From contig JADJRG010000013.1 in NCBI GenBank assembly GCA_016712315.1, forward strand, positions 1,834,001-1,898,000: a stretch of 64,000 nt of DNA. The letters are read 5' to 3'. Position 1 is the stretch's first letter. Every line of letters starts with the position of its first letter. Under the pieces are notes generated by a model. That model did no database searches and was not told the origin of the DNA. It worked only from the letters and a program-made list of their open reading frames with translations. This document shows positions 1-7,966 of the stretch, in pieces. The position numbers and the translations under genes are program-made. The DNA is from Nannocystis sp. (lineage in GTDB: Bacteria > Myxococcota_A > Polyangia > Nannocystales > Nannocystaceae).

Positions 1-628
1 GCGGCGTCGCGTCGGCGGCGAGGGCGGCGGCGAGGATCCTCGGCGTGGGTGAGAGCTCGGCGCGTAGCGCCTCGAGGGCCGCGGGTAGATCGGTGGGGGC
101 GGCGATCGGCAGGGAGAAGCTGTTGCCGATCGCGGCGCGTACACCTCGTCGGCTCCACGGATCGCCGCAGCCAGGCCCGAGGATCGCCAGATCGGCGCCG
201 AAGGCCCGCGCGGAGCGGAGGATCGCGCCGATGTTGACGGGATCGGCGACAGCCTCGGTGACGACGACGGTCGAGCGCGGGCGGCCTCGTAGGTAGAGGA
301 CGGGATCGACGGGCAGCGGACGGCGGGCGAGCGCCGCGACGCCGCGGTGGCGGTTGAAGCGGACGATCGCGTCGAAGAGCTCGGGCTCGGCGATGTAGAT
401 CGGCGCGGAGGTCGGCAGCTCGTCGGCGAGCTGGGTGAGGCGACCCGGGGTGAGCAGCATCGCCTCGACCTCGAGGCCGCTGGCCAGGAGCCGGCGGACG
501 ACGTGCTCGGTCTCGGCGACGAAGCGGAGGGGGTCGCTCAGCTCGCCCGCGCGAGGGCTACGGAAGGGGATGACGCGGGGATCGTCAGGGTCGGTGATCG
601 TCTCACCGTGTGATCGCGCGTGAATCAT
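1..628 (-). CDS. SpoU/TrmH-family RNA 2'-O-methyltransferase (3' end outside window)
   Basis: About 209 residues are visible from an ATG at 626-628; the C-terminus lies beyond position 1. The frame is open throughout with GC-rich third positions. Residues 129-141 read DPVNIGAILRSAR followed by FGAD, which is motif 1 of the SpoU/TrmH knotted SAM-dependent methyltransferases, and residues about 162-176 (GVRAAIGNSFSLPIA) match the segment before motif 2. The roughly 110-residue N-terminal part has the layout of the substrate-binding domain that precedes the SPOUT fold in 23S rRNA and tRNA ribose methyltransferases. Motif 3, which completes the SAM knot, would lie outside the window, so the exact substrate (rRNA or tRNA) cannot be assigned. 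The neighbouring aminotransferase is on the same strand 41 bases upstream, so co-transcription is possible. Confidence 0.82.
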   Translation of the reverse strand, partial: MIHARSHGETITDPDDPRVIPFRSPRAGELSDPLRFVAETEHVVRRLLASGLEVEAMLLTPGRLTQLADELPTSAPIYIAEPELFDAIVRFNRHRGVAALARRPLPVDPVLYLRGRPRSTVVVTEAVADPVNIGAILRSARAFGADLAILGPGCGDPWSRRGVRAAIGNSFSLPIAAPTDLPAALEALRAELSPTPRILAAALAADATP

Positions 629-669
629 GACCTCGCGGGCGACACGCTAGGGTCGTCGCGATCGCGCGG

Positions 670-1836
670 TCAAGCGGCGCGGGGACCTGCCGTGAAGATC
701 CGCGCGAGCAGATCCACGCCGCGCTCGACCACCGCGGGCGGCGCGGCGGTGAAGCAGACGCGGATGTGCGTGGCATAGGGGCCGAAGCTCGGGCCGGGCG
801 CGACCAAGAGGCCGTGATCGGCGCAGCGCGCGAGCAGCCCCGGCAGGCCGTCGTCGCCGAGGTGCGCGGCGACGTCGAAGAAGAGGAAGGTGCCGCCCGC
901 GGGGGGGGGCAGCCCGAGCCGGGCGGCGGCGGCGTCTCCGGCGGCCTGGTAGCGGGCGCGAGCGTCCGCCAGCCACGCGTCACCTGGCCCTTCGAGCACT
1001 CGAGCGGCGGCGACCTGCGAGGCGGTCGGGGTGCTGTAGAAAGTGTGGGCGGCGATCTTGCGGGCGCCGGCGATCACCGCGGGCGGGCCGACGACGTAGC
1101 CGCAGCGGTTCCCCGCCATGCCATAGGCCTTGGAGAAGGAGTGGGCGGCGAGCGTGCGCTCCGGCGCGAGCGCGCGGCAATAGACGTGCTCGCCGCGGTA
1201 GACGTAGTCCTCATAGACCTCGTCGGCGAAGATCCACAGCCCTTCGCGGGCTGCCCACGCGACTAGCGCTTCGAGCCATGTCCTCGGGAGCAGCTCACCG
1301 GTGGGGTTGTTGGGGGTGTTGAGGTAGATCGCCGCGGCGCGGGGGCCGCGGTGCGCGGCGACGATCGCGACGGCCTCGTCGGCGCTGTGAGCGGCGCCGA
1401 AGAGGGGCACAGGGACGGGGACGCCGTGGTACTGGCGGACGATCCCGGCGATCAGCGGCCAGTAGGGGGCGAGGCAGAGCACCTCTTCGCCAGGGGCGAT
1501 CGTCGCGCCGACCATCGCCCCGAGCGCGCCGGTGGCGCCGGCGGCGATCAACACGTGATCCCGCTGCGTGTCGACGCCGACCCGCGCTCGCTGCCGCGCG
1601 ACGACCGCGTCGACCAGGCGCGGCAGCCCCTCAGGCGGCGCGTAGCGGTGGAGGCCGGGGTTCTGGGCGCTCTTGAGGTCTTCCATGTGAGCGCCGACCG
1701 GCGGGTCGAGCCAGGTGTCGCCGACGTGGAGGGGATAGGTCTCGCCTGGGTGGGCCGCGAGGCGCTCAGCGAGGGAGGAGTAGATCGAGCCGCCGAGCGC
1801 GGCGACAGCGGGAGCCATGGCGGGGAAGCGCGGCAT
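670..1836 (-). CDS. PLP-dependent class I/II aminotransferase
   Basis: A 388-residue fold-type I aminotransferase when read from the ATG at 1834-1836; a TTG at 1881 would add 15 residues rich in Arg/Ala/Pro with no family similarity, so the ATG is preferred. Visible family marks: residues 173-180 NTPNNPTG (substrate and cofactor pocket), DEVYEDY at about 205-211 (Asp and Tyr contacting the PLP ring), and SFSKAYGMAGNRCGY at about 233-247, whose Lys236 should form the Schiff base; the Arg at 244 belongs to the phosphate-binding set. The length is normal for aspartate/aromatic aminotransferases. It is cytoplasmic and should transfer an amino group between an amino acid and a 2-oxo acid. The substrate cannot be decided from sequence alone. 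The upstream hypothetical gene is on the same strand. Confidence 0.88.
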   Translation of the reverse strand: MPRFPAMAPAVAALGGSIYSSLAERLAAHPGETYPLHVGDTWLDPPVGAHMEDLKSAQNPGLHRYAPPEGLPRLVDAVVARQRARVGVDTQRDHVLIAAGATGALGAMVGATIAPGEEVLCLAPYWPLIAGIVRQYHGVPVPVPLFGAAHSADEAVAIVAAHRGPRAAAIYLNTPNNPTGELLPRTWLEALVAWAAREGLWIFADEVYEDYVYRGEHVYCRALAPERTLAAHSFSKAYGMAGNRCGYVVGPPAVIAGARKIAAHTFYSTPTASQVAAARVLEGPGDAWLADARARYQAAGDAAAARLGLPPPAGGTFLFFDVAAHLGDDGLPGLLARCADHGLLVAPGPSFGPYATHIRVCFTAAPPAVVERGVDLLARIFTAGPRAA

Positions 1837-1911
1837 CGGTGCGGTTTGACGAGCTTGGCGGGCCGGGCGGGGCGCGGTCAATCCTCCGCGTGGGGATGGT
1901 TCTCCTGCGGA

Positions 1912-2388
1912 CTAAAATGAAACGGGCCCGGGGCGCGGGCGGATCCCGTGGGTCGCGAGCGCTGGGTCGATCGACTCCACCAGCTCGCTGTCGATCCCCG
2001 CGAGCTTGAGCGTCATCGTGCCGACCTTGATCCCCATACGCACCATCGAGCTCGCCTCCTTGGAGATCACGAAGAGCATCATGCCGATCTCTTGCTTGAG
2101 GCTCATCGCCCAGCTCGTCAGCTCGTCGCGGGCCTCAGGCTCATAGCTGCGGAAGCGGGTCCACTCGTGGACGAAGACGAAGCGCTGACCTGTCTTTCGA
2201 GGCAGACTTCGGAGGACGTCGGTCACGGGCCCGGCGAGGAAGCGGGCGACGTCGACGGTGATGTGCGCCTCGCGGGTGATCTGGGTGACCAGCCCCGGCG
2301 GCTCGGTGAACCATACGCGCAGCCCGGACGGCTCGTGGACCAGCGCGGGCGCGACATCGGCGAAGACGGGTCGTACGTCGGCGTGCAT
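1912..2388 (-). CDS. hypothetical cytoplasmic protein
   Basis: A 158-residue protein read from ATG 2386-2388 (a GTG lies one codon upstream). I do not recognise a named family. It has no signal peptide and no membrane segment. The middle part (FVFVHEWTRFRSYEPEAR, then a helix with LTSWAMSLKQEIG) is followed by a hydrophobic strand MMLFVISKE and a segment with small residues. This alternation of strand and amphipathic helix resembles small STAS-like or SpoIIAA-like alpha/beta proteins of myxobacteria, but the similarity is only structural guesswork. Codon usage (GC-rich third position) supports a real gene. It sits between an aminotransferase and a YhhN protein, all on the minus strand, with gaps of 75 and 82 bases. 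Confidence 0.6.
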   Translation of the reverse strand: MHADVRPVFADVAPALVHEPSGLRVWFTEPPGLVTQITREAHITVDVARFLAGPVTDVLRSLPRKTGQRFVFVHEWTRFRSYEPEARDELTSWAMSLKQEIGMMLFVISKEASSMVRMGIKVGTMTLKLAGIDSELVESIDPALATHGIRPRPGPVSF

Positions 2389-2470
2389 CACTCCACTACG
2401 CCTTCCAGCATACGGGGCCGCGTAGGGCGCCGCCGGGCTTTGTTGGCGCGGCGCTGGGCGCTGTCGCAGC

Positions 2471-3124
2471 TCACGGCGGGCGCGGGCGTCGCCACGAGGC
2501 GGCGGCGATGCCGAGCTGGCCGAGCCAGTAGAGGCCCATGATCGCGCCGCTCGCCCCGGTGATCGGCGCGTAGAAGCGGTTGAAGGCGAGGATCGTGTCG
2601 CTGGCGATGAACGCGAGCGCGCCCGCGGCGGCGAGGCGGTCCTGGCGGGGGCCGTCGCCGAGCAGCGCGAGCGCGCGCCAACCCATCAGGCAGATCGCGG
2701 CGGTGTAGAGGGCTACTGGCGCCTGGAGGGCGGCGAGGCGGGGCTGGAGGGCGATGAAGACGGCGCCGCCGTAGATTACGAAGGGGAGCGCGCGCAGCGG
2801 GAGGAGCGCGCGGCGGCGCTTGATAAAGGCGGTGATGTACGCGACGTGTGCGGCGAAGAAGGCGGCGATCCCGACGAGGAAGGTGCCATCGCCGAGCTCG
2901 AGGAGCAGATCTCCGGCGGCGCTGAGGACCAGACCGCCGGCGATCCAGCGGGCGTCGCGGCCCTCAGCGCCTGCGGCGACCAGGGCCGCGAGCATGAGCA
3001 CCGGCGCTGGCTTGGTGACCAGGCCGAGCGCGTGGAGGTCGAGGGCGCGGGCGATGACGAAGGTGACGGCCGCCGCGATCCCGACGGCCGCGAGGCCGCG
3101 GCGGAGCGACGTTGAGCCGCGCAT
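2471..3124 (-). CDS. YhhN/TMEM86-family membrane protein (lysoplasmalogenase-like)
   Basis: A 217-residue integral membrane protein with about eight hydrophobic segments. The start is placed at ATG 3122-3124 because the open frame upstream runs antisense through the tRNA-Gly gene and lacks protein character. Family marks: a conserved SAAGDLLLEL segment (Asp and Glu inside a membrane helix), a later FIASDTILAFNRF (second buried Asp), and a C-terminal YWLGQLGIA. These acidic residues in helices are typical of YhhN/TMEM86, whose characterised animal members hydrolyse the vinyl-ether bond of lysoplasmalogens. Myxobacteria make ether lipids, so a similar role is plausible, but the bacterial family's activity is mostly unproven. 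The gene is divergent from the tRNA, with about 180 bases between its start and the tRNA promoter. Confidence 0.83.
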   Translation of the reverse strand: MRGSTSLRRGLAAVGIAAAVTFVIARALDLHALGLVTKPAPVLMLAALVAAGAEGRDARWIAGGLVLSAAGDLLLELGDGTFLVGIAAFFAAHVAYITAFIKRRRALLPLRALPFVIYGGAVFIALQPRLAALQAPVALYTAAICLMGWRALALLGDGPRQDRLAAAGALAFIASDTILAFNRFYAPITGASGAIMGLYWLGQLGIAAASWRRPRPP

Positions 3125-3302
3125 ACGAGGAGCTTCGGAGGCGGCGCGCGGCGCCGTCAATGCCGGCCGACGAGGCGCGGCCTGGTGGCGCCGCGCACGA
3201 GCGCAGGACGCAGCCAAGGGGCGCCCAGGTTCGCCAGCCCGCGGCGATCTCGCGGGTGATGACATGTGTGCATTAACGCACGTGAAGCCAGGCGTGGAAT
3301 GC

Positions 3303-3330
3303 TTGACTCTCCCAAGGGTCCAGGTATCTT
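3303..3330 (+). promoter_or_regulatory. sigma70-type promoter of the tRNA-Gly gene
   Basis: TTGACT at 3303-3308 and TATCTT at 3325-3330 are separated by 16 bases, a good match to the housekeeping promoter consensus. The tRNA begins 15 bases after the -10 box, which would give a short 5' leader to be removed by RNase P. It is one of the few clear TTGAC boxes in this GC-rich window. Confidence 0.62.
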
Positions 3331-3345
3331 CCGCCTCCCCTGAGC

Positions 3346-3418
3346 GCGGGAGTAGCTCAGTTGGTAGAGCGCAACCTTGCCAAGGTTGAAGTCGCGAGTT
3401 CGAGTCTCGTCTCCCGCT
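3346..3418 (+). tRNA. tRNA-Gly (anticodon GCC)
   Basis: A complete 73-base cloverleaf. The acceptor stem GCGGGAG (3346-3352) pairs with CTCCCGC (3411-3417), with discriminator T at 3418 as usual for bacterial tRNA-Gly. The D arm holds AGCTCAGTTGGTAGAGC, the anticodon stem CAACC/GGTTG (3372-3376 with 3384-3388) closes a seven-base loop with GCC at 3379-3381, and the T arm contains GTTCGAGTC. CCA is not encoded, so a CCA-adding enzyme must complete it. It is a single tRNA with a promoter just upstream and a terminator just downstream. Confidence 0.97.
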
Positions 3419-3435
3419 CAAGAGAAAGAAATAAA

Positions 3436-3466
3436 AGGGCCCGGTCACCAGCCGGGCCTTTTTTGT
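3436..3466 (+). terminator. intrinsic terminator of tRNA-Gly
   Basis: A GGCCCGG (3438-3444) and CCGGGCC (3452-3458) stem with a seven-base loop is followed at once by six T residues and, after one G, five more. It starts about 20 bases after the tRNA and fits a classical Rho-independent terminator. Confidence 0.9.
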
Positions 3467-3576
3467 TTTTGTGCTTTGCTCGTGGGCGTCTTCGCCCGCG
3501 GTGCGCGGTGGTCGCACTCGTCGCTTGCGCGCCCTGTTGGAAGCGCCTAGCCTCTGGCCTTCGAGAGACCCCCCGC

Positions 3577-4119
3577 TTGCCCGCCTCGCTCCGTCGCCTC
3601 CTCCACGTCTTCGTGGCGCTGACCTTATGGGTCGGTGTGAGCTTGGCGGCTGTGTGGAGCCCAGCAGTCGCGGCTGAGGGGTCGGTGGACGCCGCCGGGG
3701 CAGATGTCCTTCGGGGGCGCGCGCTGCCGAGCCGCTTGGGGGCCGCGCTCTGCGGCGATGAGGAGAGCGTCGACGCGGAGATCCTCTGCGGCGGCGAGTG
3801 GCTCTTCGACTTGGTGGGTGAGTCCTCGATCCTGGTCCTCTCGCGTGACACCTGCTCGGTGCTCTTGGAGCAGCTGTTCGGCCGCCAAACCTGCGACCCG
3901 ACGACCCAGGAGTGCGATCGGCTGCGCCACAGCGGCCTACCTCCGCCGGTCGACAGCGCCTCCTCAGGCGGTGCTTCAGCGCTGACAGTCGCTCTGCCGT
4001 CGTGGCGCGAGCCGGTCGGCGTCACGGTCGTCGCGCCCAGCGCGCGTGGACCCGCGCTCGCTTCGGTCGACTCTTCCCCGACGACGCCGCCTCCCCGAGC
4101 CCAGATCGGCCGGATCTGA
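3577..4119 (+). CDS. secreted Cys-containing hypothetical protein (TTG start)
   Basis: There is no ATG in the coding frame after the terminator; the most sensible start is TTG 3577 (GTG 3508 is the alternative). From TTG the product is 180 residues and opens with a good signal peptide: RRLL, then a hydrophobic stretch FVALTLWVGVSLAAV, then AVAA before the mature part. The mature region contains five cysteines in CGDE, CGGEW, DTCS, QTCD and QECD contexts, so at least two disulfides are possible. The C-terminal third is Ser/Pro/Ala-rich. Third positions are strongly GC, which supports real coding. No known family is recognised. Its position just before a cluster of periplasmic DsbA-like proteins makes it a possible disulfide substrate, but this is inference. 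Confidence 0.55.
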   Translation: MPASLRRLLHVFVALTLWVGVSLAAVWSPAVAAEGSVDAAGADVLRGRALPSRLGAALCGDEESVDAEILCGGEWLFDLVGESSILVLSRDTCSVLLEQLFGRQTCDPTTQECDRLRHSGLPPPVDSASSGGASALTVALPSWREPVGVTVVAPSARGPALASVDSSPTTPPPRAQIGRI

Positions 4120-4221
4120 GGGCAGGCGAGCTCGGCGCCTGCTCGAGCGACCCGCGTCGACACACGCCTCCGAGGCCCTCCAGACCGCACGGTCGAGGGC
4201 GCGTGTGCGGGGATCCAGACG

Positions 4222-5709
4222 ATGAAGCGAACAATTTCGGCCCTTTGCCTCGCCCTCCTGTCGGGAGCGGCCGCTTGCGGCGGTGGCGCGCCCTCGCCCG
4301 CCACCACGGCGCACAACCATAGCCAAGGCGCGCCCTCGATCGCCGAGGCGACGCGTTATCGCGTCGAGCTGTTCGGAGACGACCAGGCGCTCGGCGGCGC
4401 GGCTCCGCTGGTCACGGTGGTGGTCTTTGGCGACTACGCCTGTCCGCCCTGCGCGCGCACGTGGTCGGTGCTCGAAAATTTGGTGGCGGACTATGGGGAG
4501 GATCTCCAGGTCGTGGCGCGCGCCCTCACGCGGCCGGGCTTCGCGGTCGGCGAGGAGGCGGCAGAGGCCGCCTGGGCCGCGGGCGCACAAGGGGCGTTTT
4601 GGCCGATGCACCGCCGCCTCTTCGCCGCGACAGACTTCAGCCGCGCCGCGATCGAGGGCTACGCGAAGGCGCTCAACCTCGACGTCGCGCGTCTGCGCGA
4701 CGATCTCGACACAGGCGCGTTCTCAGGGACCCGCGCGCGGCACCGCCGGGAGGCGCTCGAGCTGGGGATCGCCTTCGGTCCGGTGGCGATGGTGAACGGG
4801 CGGGCGGTGGTCGGCTTTCACCCCGAGGCGGAGTGGCACGGGCTGATCGAGGAGGAGATCGCGCACGCTCGGGCGAAGATCGCGGCTGGTGCGCCGCGCG
4901 AGGGGCTGCACGCGGCGCTGGTCGCCGACGGCGTGCGTGCGCCGATCAGCCTCGACGAGGCGACCCAGGAGCTGCGCGACGAGCTGCTCGTACGCGCCGC
5001 CGCGGAGCTCGCCGCCGAGGAGGCCGCGTCCTTCGGCGGTCCCGAGCTAGGGCGCGACGTCCGGTATCAGGTCGCGCTCGGCGGCGCGGCCTATGCGGGC
5101 CCGGCGGACGCTCCAGTGGTGATCGTCGCGTTCATGGACCCGCTCTGCCCTTTTTGTAAGCGCAGCCTCCAGAGCTCCTTCGCCGCGGCCTTGCAGCGCT
5201 GGCCGACGGAGCTGCGGGTGGAGCTGCGCCACCTGCCGCTGCCGATCCACGCCGCCGCCGAGGGGGCGTCGCGGGCGGCGGCGGCGGCGGGCAGGCAAGG
5301 TCGATTCGCCGATTTCTATGACGCGCTGGTCGCCGAGACAGGCGGTGAGCTCGGCCGCAGCCGCTTCGCAGCGATCGCTGCGCGCCTCGGCCTCGATGAG
5401 GCGCGATTCTTGGCCGATCTCGAGGACCCCTCGGTCGCCGCAGAGGTCGCCGCCGATCGCGAGCTGGCCGGCGCCTACGGGCTCCGCGCGACCCCGACGC
5501 TCTTTATCAACGGTCGACACTTCAGCGGCCACCTGCCGCCCGAGCGCCTGCTCGCGATCGTCGACGAGGAGCTGGCCGCAGCTCGCGCGCAGATCGCCAG
5601 CGGGGTCGAGCGCGGCGCGGCGGCGGCGGCGCTGATCCGCGAGGGGCAGCCGATCCCGGCGGCGGACCCCCAACGAGCTGATTCCCCCAAAAAACCGATC
5701 CCTGAGTAG
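4222..5709 (+). CDS. lipoprotein with two DsbA-like thioredoxin domains
   Basis: A 495-residue predicted lipoprotein: basic start, hydrophobic stretch and a lipobox ending in Cys19 (GAAAC). Two DsbA-type modules follow. The first has CPPC at residues 75-78 in a VFGDYACPPC context and a later FGPVAMVNG, where the cis-Pro is kept but the usual Thr before it is Gly. The second has CPFC at 309-312 and TPTLFINGRHFSG near residue 424, fully canonical. Between them is a helical linker rich in Ala/Glu. The protein should act in the periplasm on thiols or disulfides of exported proteins, attached to a membrane by lipid. It is the most diverged of three neighbouring multi-domain DsbA-like genes; its GKFWEMHD-like motifs are altered (GAFWPMHR and GRFADFYD). 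Which direction it drives (oxidation, isomerisation or reduction) cannot be read from sequence. Confidence 0.85.
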   Translation: MKRTISALCLALLSGAAACGGGAPSPATTAHNHSQGAPSIAEATRYRVELFGDDQALGGAAPLVTVVVFGDYACPPCARTWSVLENLVADYGEDLQVVARALTRPGFAVGEEAAEAAWAAGAQGAFWPMHRRLFAATDFSRAAIEGYAKALNLDVARLRDDLDTGAFSGTRARHRREALELGIAFGPVAMVNGRAVVGFHPEAEWHGLIEEEIAHARAKIAAGAPREGLHAALVADGVRAPISLDEATQELRDELLVRAAAELAAEEAASFGGPELGRDVRYQVALGGAAYAGPADAPVVIVAFMDPLCPFCKRSLQSSFAAALQRWPTELRVELRHLPLPIHAAAEGASRAAAAAGRQGRFADFYDALVAETGGELGRSRFAAIAARLGLDEARFLADLEDPSVAAEVAADRELAGAYGLRATPTLFINGRHFSGHLPPERLLAIVDEELAAARAQIASGVERGAAAAALIREGQPIPAADPQRADSPKKPIPE

Positions 5710-5770
5710 ACCAACTTGGCCGCCCTCGCGGCCGCAACAGGCGTAAACCACGCCGAGAAGAGCGAAGTAT

Positions 5771-7810
5771 ATGCGAACCAGAAACATCTCTACTGCCTTG
5801 ATCATGGCCCTCGCGATGGCCACCACCACCCTCGTCGCTTGCACCGGCCAGCGCGGCGGAGCGGCGTCTCAGGACAAGGCCGCCGTCGCGGTCGACAGCA
5901 AGAAGCTGCTGACCCTGGACGACGTCGACGACGCCTACAAGGACAAGATCACGGGCGAGCGCTTCCGCGTCACCTACGACGACACGGACATGTTCAAGGG
6001 CGCTGAGAGCCCCTTGGTCACGATCGTCGAGTTCTCCGACTATCAGTGCCCGTACTGCGCCCGCTTCACCAACATGCTCGACGAGGTCGTGAAGGACCCG
6101 GCGTACAAGGACGACCTGCGGATCGTCTTCAAGCAGTTCCCGCTGCCGATGCACAAGGACGCGGCCTACGGCGCCGAGGCGTCGCTCGCGGCCGGCGCGC
6201 AGGGCAAGTTTTGGGAGATGCACGACCTGCTCTTCGCCAACCCGAAGGCGATGAGCCCCGCGGACATCGAGGGCTACGCGAAGCAGATCGGCCTCGACGT
6301 CGAGAAGTTCAAGGCCGACATGGCGGCGCACACCTACAAGGCGAAGGTCGACGCGGACCTCGAGCTCGGCAAGCGCTTCGGCGTGCGCGGCACCCCGAGC
6401 TTCTTCATCAACGGCATGTGGCAGCGCGGCGCGCCGCGCACGCCGGAGGCGCTGAAGGAGCTGATCGACAAGGAGCGCGAGGCGGCGGAGGAGCTGGTCG
6501 CCGCGGGCTCGAAGCGTAACGAGGTCTATGCCCGCTACATGCGCGCTGGCGCCGACAAGCGGGTCGAGCCGGCCAAGCCGCAGGGGCCGCAGCAGGCGCG
6601 CGCAGGCGAGCCTGACCCGAAGGCCAACTACGCGGTGCCGACGGACGGCCGCCCGGCCTTCGGCCCGGAGGACGCGCTGGTCACGATCATCGAGTTCTCG
6701 GACTTCCAGTGCCCCTTCTGCAGCCGGGTGGTGCCGACGCTCAAGGAGATCAAGGAGAAGTTCCCCAATGACGTGCGCGTGGTCTTCCGCCAGCTCCCGC
6801 TCGGCTTCCACGATCGCGCCCGCCCGGCCGCGAAGGCGTCGCTCGCGGCCGCGCGCCAGGGCAAGTTTTGGGAGATGCACGACAAGCTCTTCGAGAACCA
6901 GAAGGAGCTGACCGACCAGAACTTCGAGCTGTGGGCGAAGGAGATGGGCCTCAACGTCGATCAGTTCAAGAAGGACATGGCCGATCCGGCGATCGAGAAG
7001 ATGGTCGCGGAGGACGAGCAGACGGCCGGGAAATTCGGCGCGCGTGGCACCCCCGCGGCGTTCGTGAACGGCCGCTTCGTCTCCGGCGCGCAGCCCTTCC
7101 CCGCCTTCGAGGCGGTGATCAAGGAGGAGCTCGAGAAGGCGCAGAAGGTGATGAAGGAGAAGGGGCTCGCCAAGGCCGGCCTCTACGACGAGATGCGCAA
7201 GGGCTGGGAGACGGAGCTGAAGGTGCCGCCGCCGCCGCCGCCCGCCGATCACAAGCGCCGCGACGTGAAGGTCGACGGCCTGCCGGGCAAGGGCAACCTC
7301 AAGAACCCGAAGGTCACGATCGTCGAGTGCTCGGACTTCGACTGCCCGTTCTGCAACCGGGTCACCGGCACGGTCGCGCAGATCGTCGAGCAGTACGGCG
7401 ACAAGGTCGCGTTCTACTTCCGTCAATACCCGCTGCCGATGCACAAGATGGCGGAGCCGGCGCACCGCGCCGCCTTGGCCGCGCACAAGCAGGGCAAGTT
7501 TTGGGAGATGCACGACATCCTCTTCGCGTCGCGTGACAAGCGCAGCGACGAGCAGCTCAAAGAGATCGCCGGCCAGATCGGCCTCGACGTCGGTCGCTGG
7601 CAGAAGGACTTCAGCGACCCGGCGACCGCCAAGCAGGTGCAGGACGACATCGCCGCGTGCTCGGCCCTCGAGGTGCGCGGCGCGCCCGGCTTCCTGATCA
7701 ACGGCCGCTTGCTCAGCGGCGCGCAGCCCTTCGAGGTCTTCAAGGGCGTGATCGAGGAGGAGCTCGCGGGCGGGTTCGAGGCCAAGAAGGCCGCGGCCCC
7801 CGGCAAGTGA
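5771..7810 (+). CDS. lipoprotein with three tandem DsbA-like thioredoxin domains
   Basis: A 679-residue predicted lipoprotein with lipobox LVAC (Cys24). It contains three complete DsbA-like modules: CPYC at 93-96, CPFC at 314-317 and CPFC at 525-528, each followed by a GKFWEMHD helix motif and a cis-Pro loop (RGTPSFFING, RGTPAAFVNG, RGAPGFLING). Each module ends with a charged helix, and domains are joined by Pro/Lys-rich linkers. The third module has an extra Cys five residues before its CxxC (VECSDFDC). The DNA of the three modules is very similar around the FWEMHD segment, showing internal duplication. Known DsbA_4-type proteins usually carry one module; three in one chain is unusual. It should work in the periplasm, perhaps passing electrons between modules. 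The next gene follows after a 156-base regulatory-looking gap. Confidence 0.88.
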   Translation: MRTRNISTALIMALAMATTTLVACTGQRGGAASQDKAAVAVDSKKLLTLDDVDDAYKDKITGERFRVTYDDTDMFKGAESPLVTIVEFSDYQCPYCARFTNMLDEVVKDPAYKDDLRIVFKQFPLPMHKDAAYGAEASLAAGAQGKFWEMHDLLFANPKAMSPADIEGYAKQIGLDVEKFKADMAAHTYKAKVDADLELGKRFGVRGTPSFFINGMWQRGAPRTPEALKELIDKEREAAEELVAAGSKRNEVYARYMRAGADKRVEPAKPQGPQQARAGEPDPKANYAVPTDGRPAFGPEDALVTIIEFSDFQCPFCSRVVPTLKEIKEKFPNDVRVVFRQLPLGFHDRARPAAKASLAAARQGKFWEMHDKLFENQKELTDQNFELWAKEMGLNVDQFKKDMADPAIEKMVAEDEQTAGKFGARGTPAAFVNGRFVSGAQPFPAFEAVIKEELEKAQKVMKEKGLAKAGLYDEMRKGWETELKVPPPPPPADHKRRDVKVDGLPGKGNLKNPKVTIVECSDFDCPFCNRVTGTVAQIVEQYGDKVAFYFRQYPLPMHKMAEPAHRAALAAHKQGKFWEMHDILFASRDKRSDEQLKEIAGQIGLDVGRWQKDFSDPATAKQVQDDIAACSALEVRGAPGFLINGRLLSGAQPFEVFKGVIEEELAGGFEAKKAAAPGK

Positions 7811-7844
7811 GCGAGCGCTCGACGCTGTCACGATGACGGCGCAT

Positions 7845-7882
7845 GACGGCGAGGTGGGGGCCTTGGACCTCACCTCGCCGTC
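7845..7882 (+). other. long inverted repeat between two DsbA-like genes
   Basis: A perfect 12-base stem GACGGCGAGGTG (7845-7856) and CACCTCGCCGTC (7871-7882) with a 14-base loop, 34 bases after the stop of the three-domain gene. No T-run follows, so it is not a standard intrinsic terminator. It could stabilise the upstream message, slow transcription, or bind a regulator of the downstream gene. Confidence 0.6.
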
Positions 7883-7919
7883 GCTGTGATAGGCGATCCC
7901 GGCTACACTCCGCCTCAGT

Positions 7920-7949
7920 TTCTCTTCTCTTCTCTTCTCTTCTCTTCTC
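7920..7949 (+). repeat. TTCTC pentanucleotide tract, six perfect copies
   Basis: Six uninterrupted copies of TTCTC occupy 7920-7949, ending five bases before the AGGAG ribosome-binding site (7955-7959) of the next gene. Such short tandem repeats change length by polymerase slippage. Here a length change would alter promoter or leader spacing; if translation instead began at GTG 7886, whose frame stays open through the tract, each unit gained or lost would shift the frame. Confidence 0.9.
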
Positions 7950-7966
7950 CGTTCAGGAGCCCGTCG

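Noticed and set aside
3125..3517. N-terminal extension of the YhhN frame to 3517
   Set aside because: It would run antisense through the tRNA-Gly gene and its terminator; the ATG at 3124 starts directly before the membrane protein.
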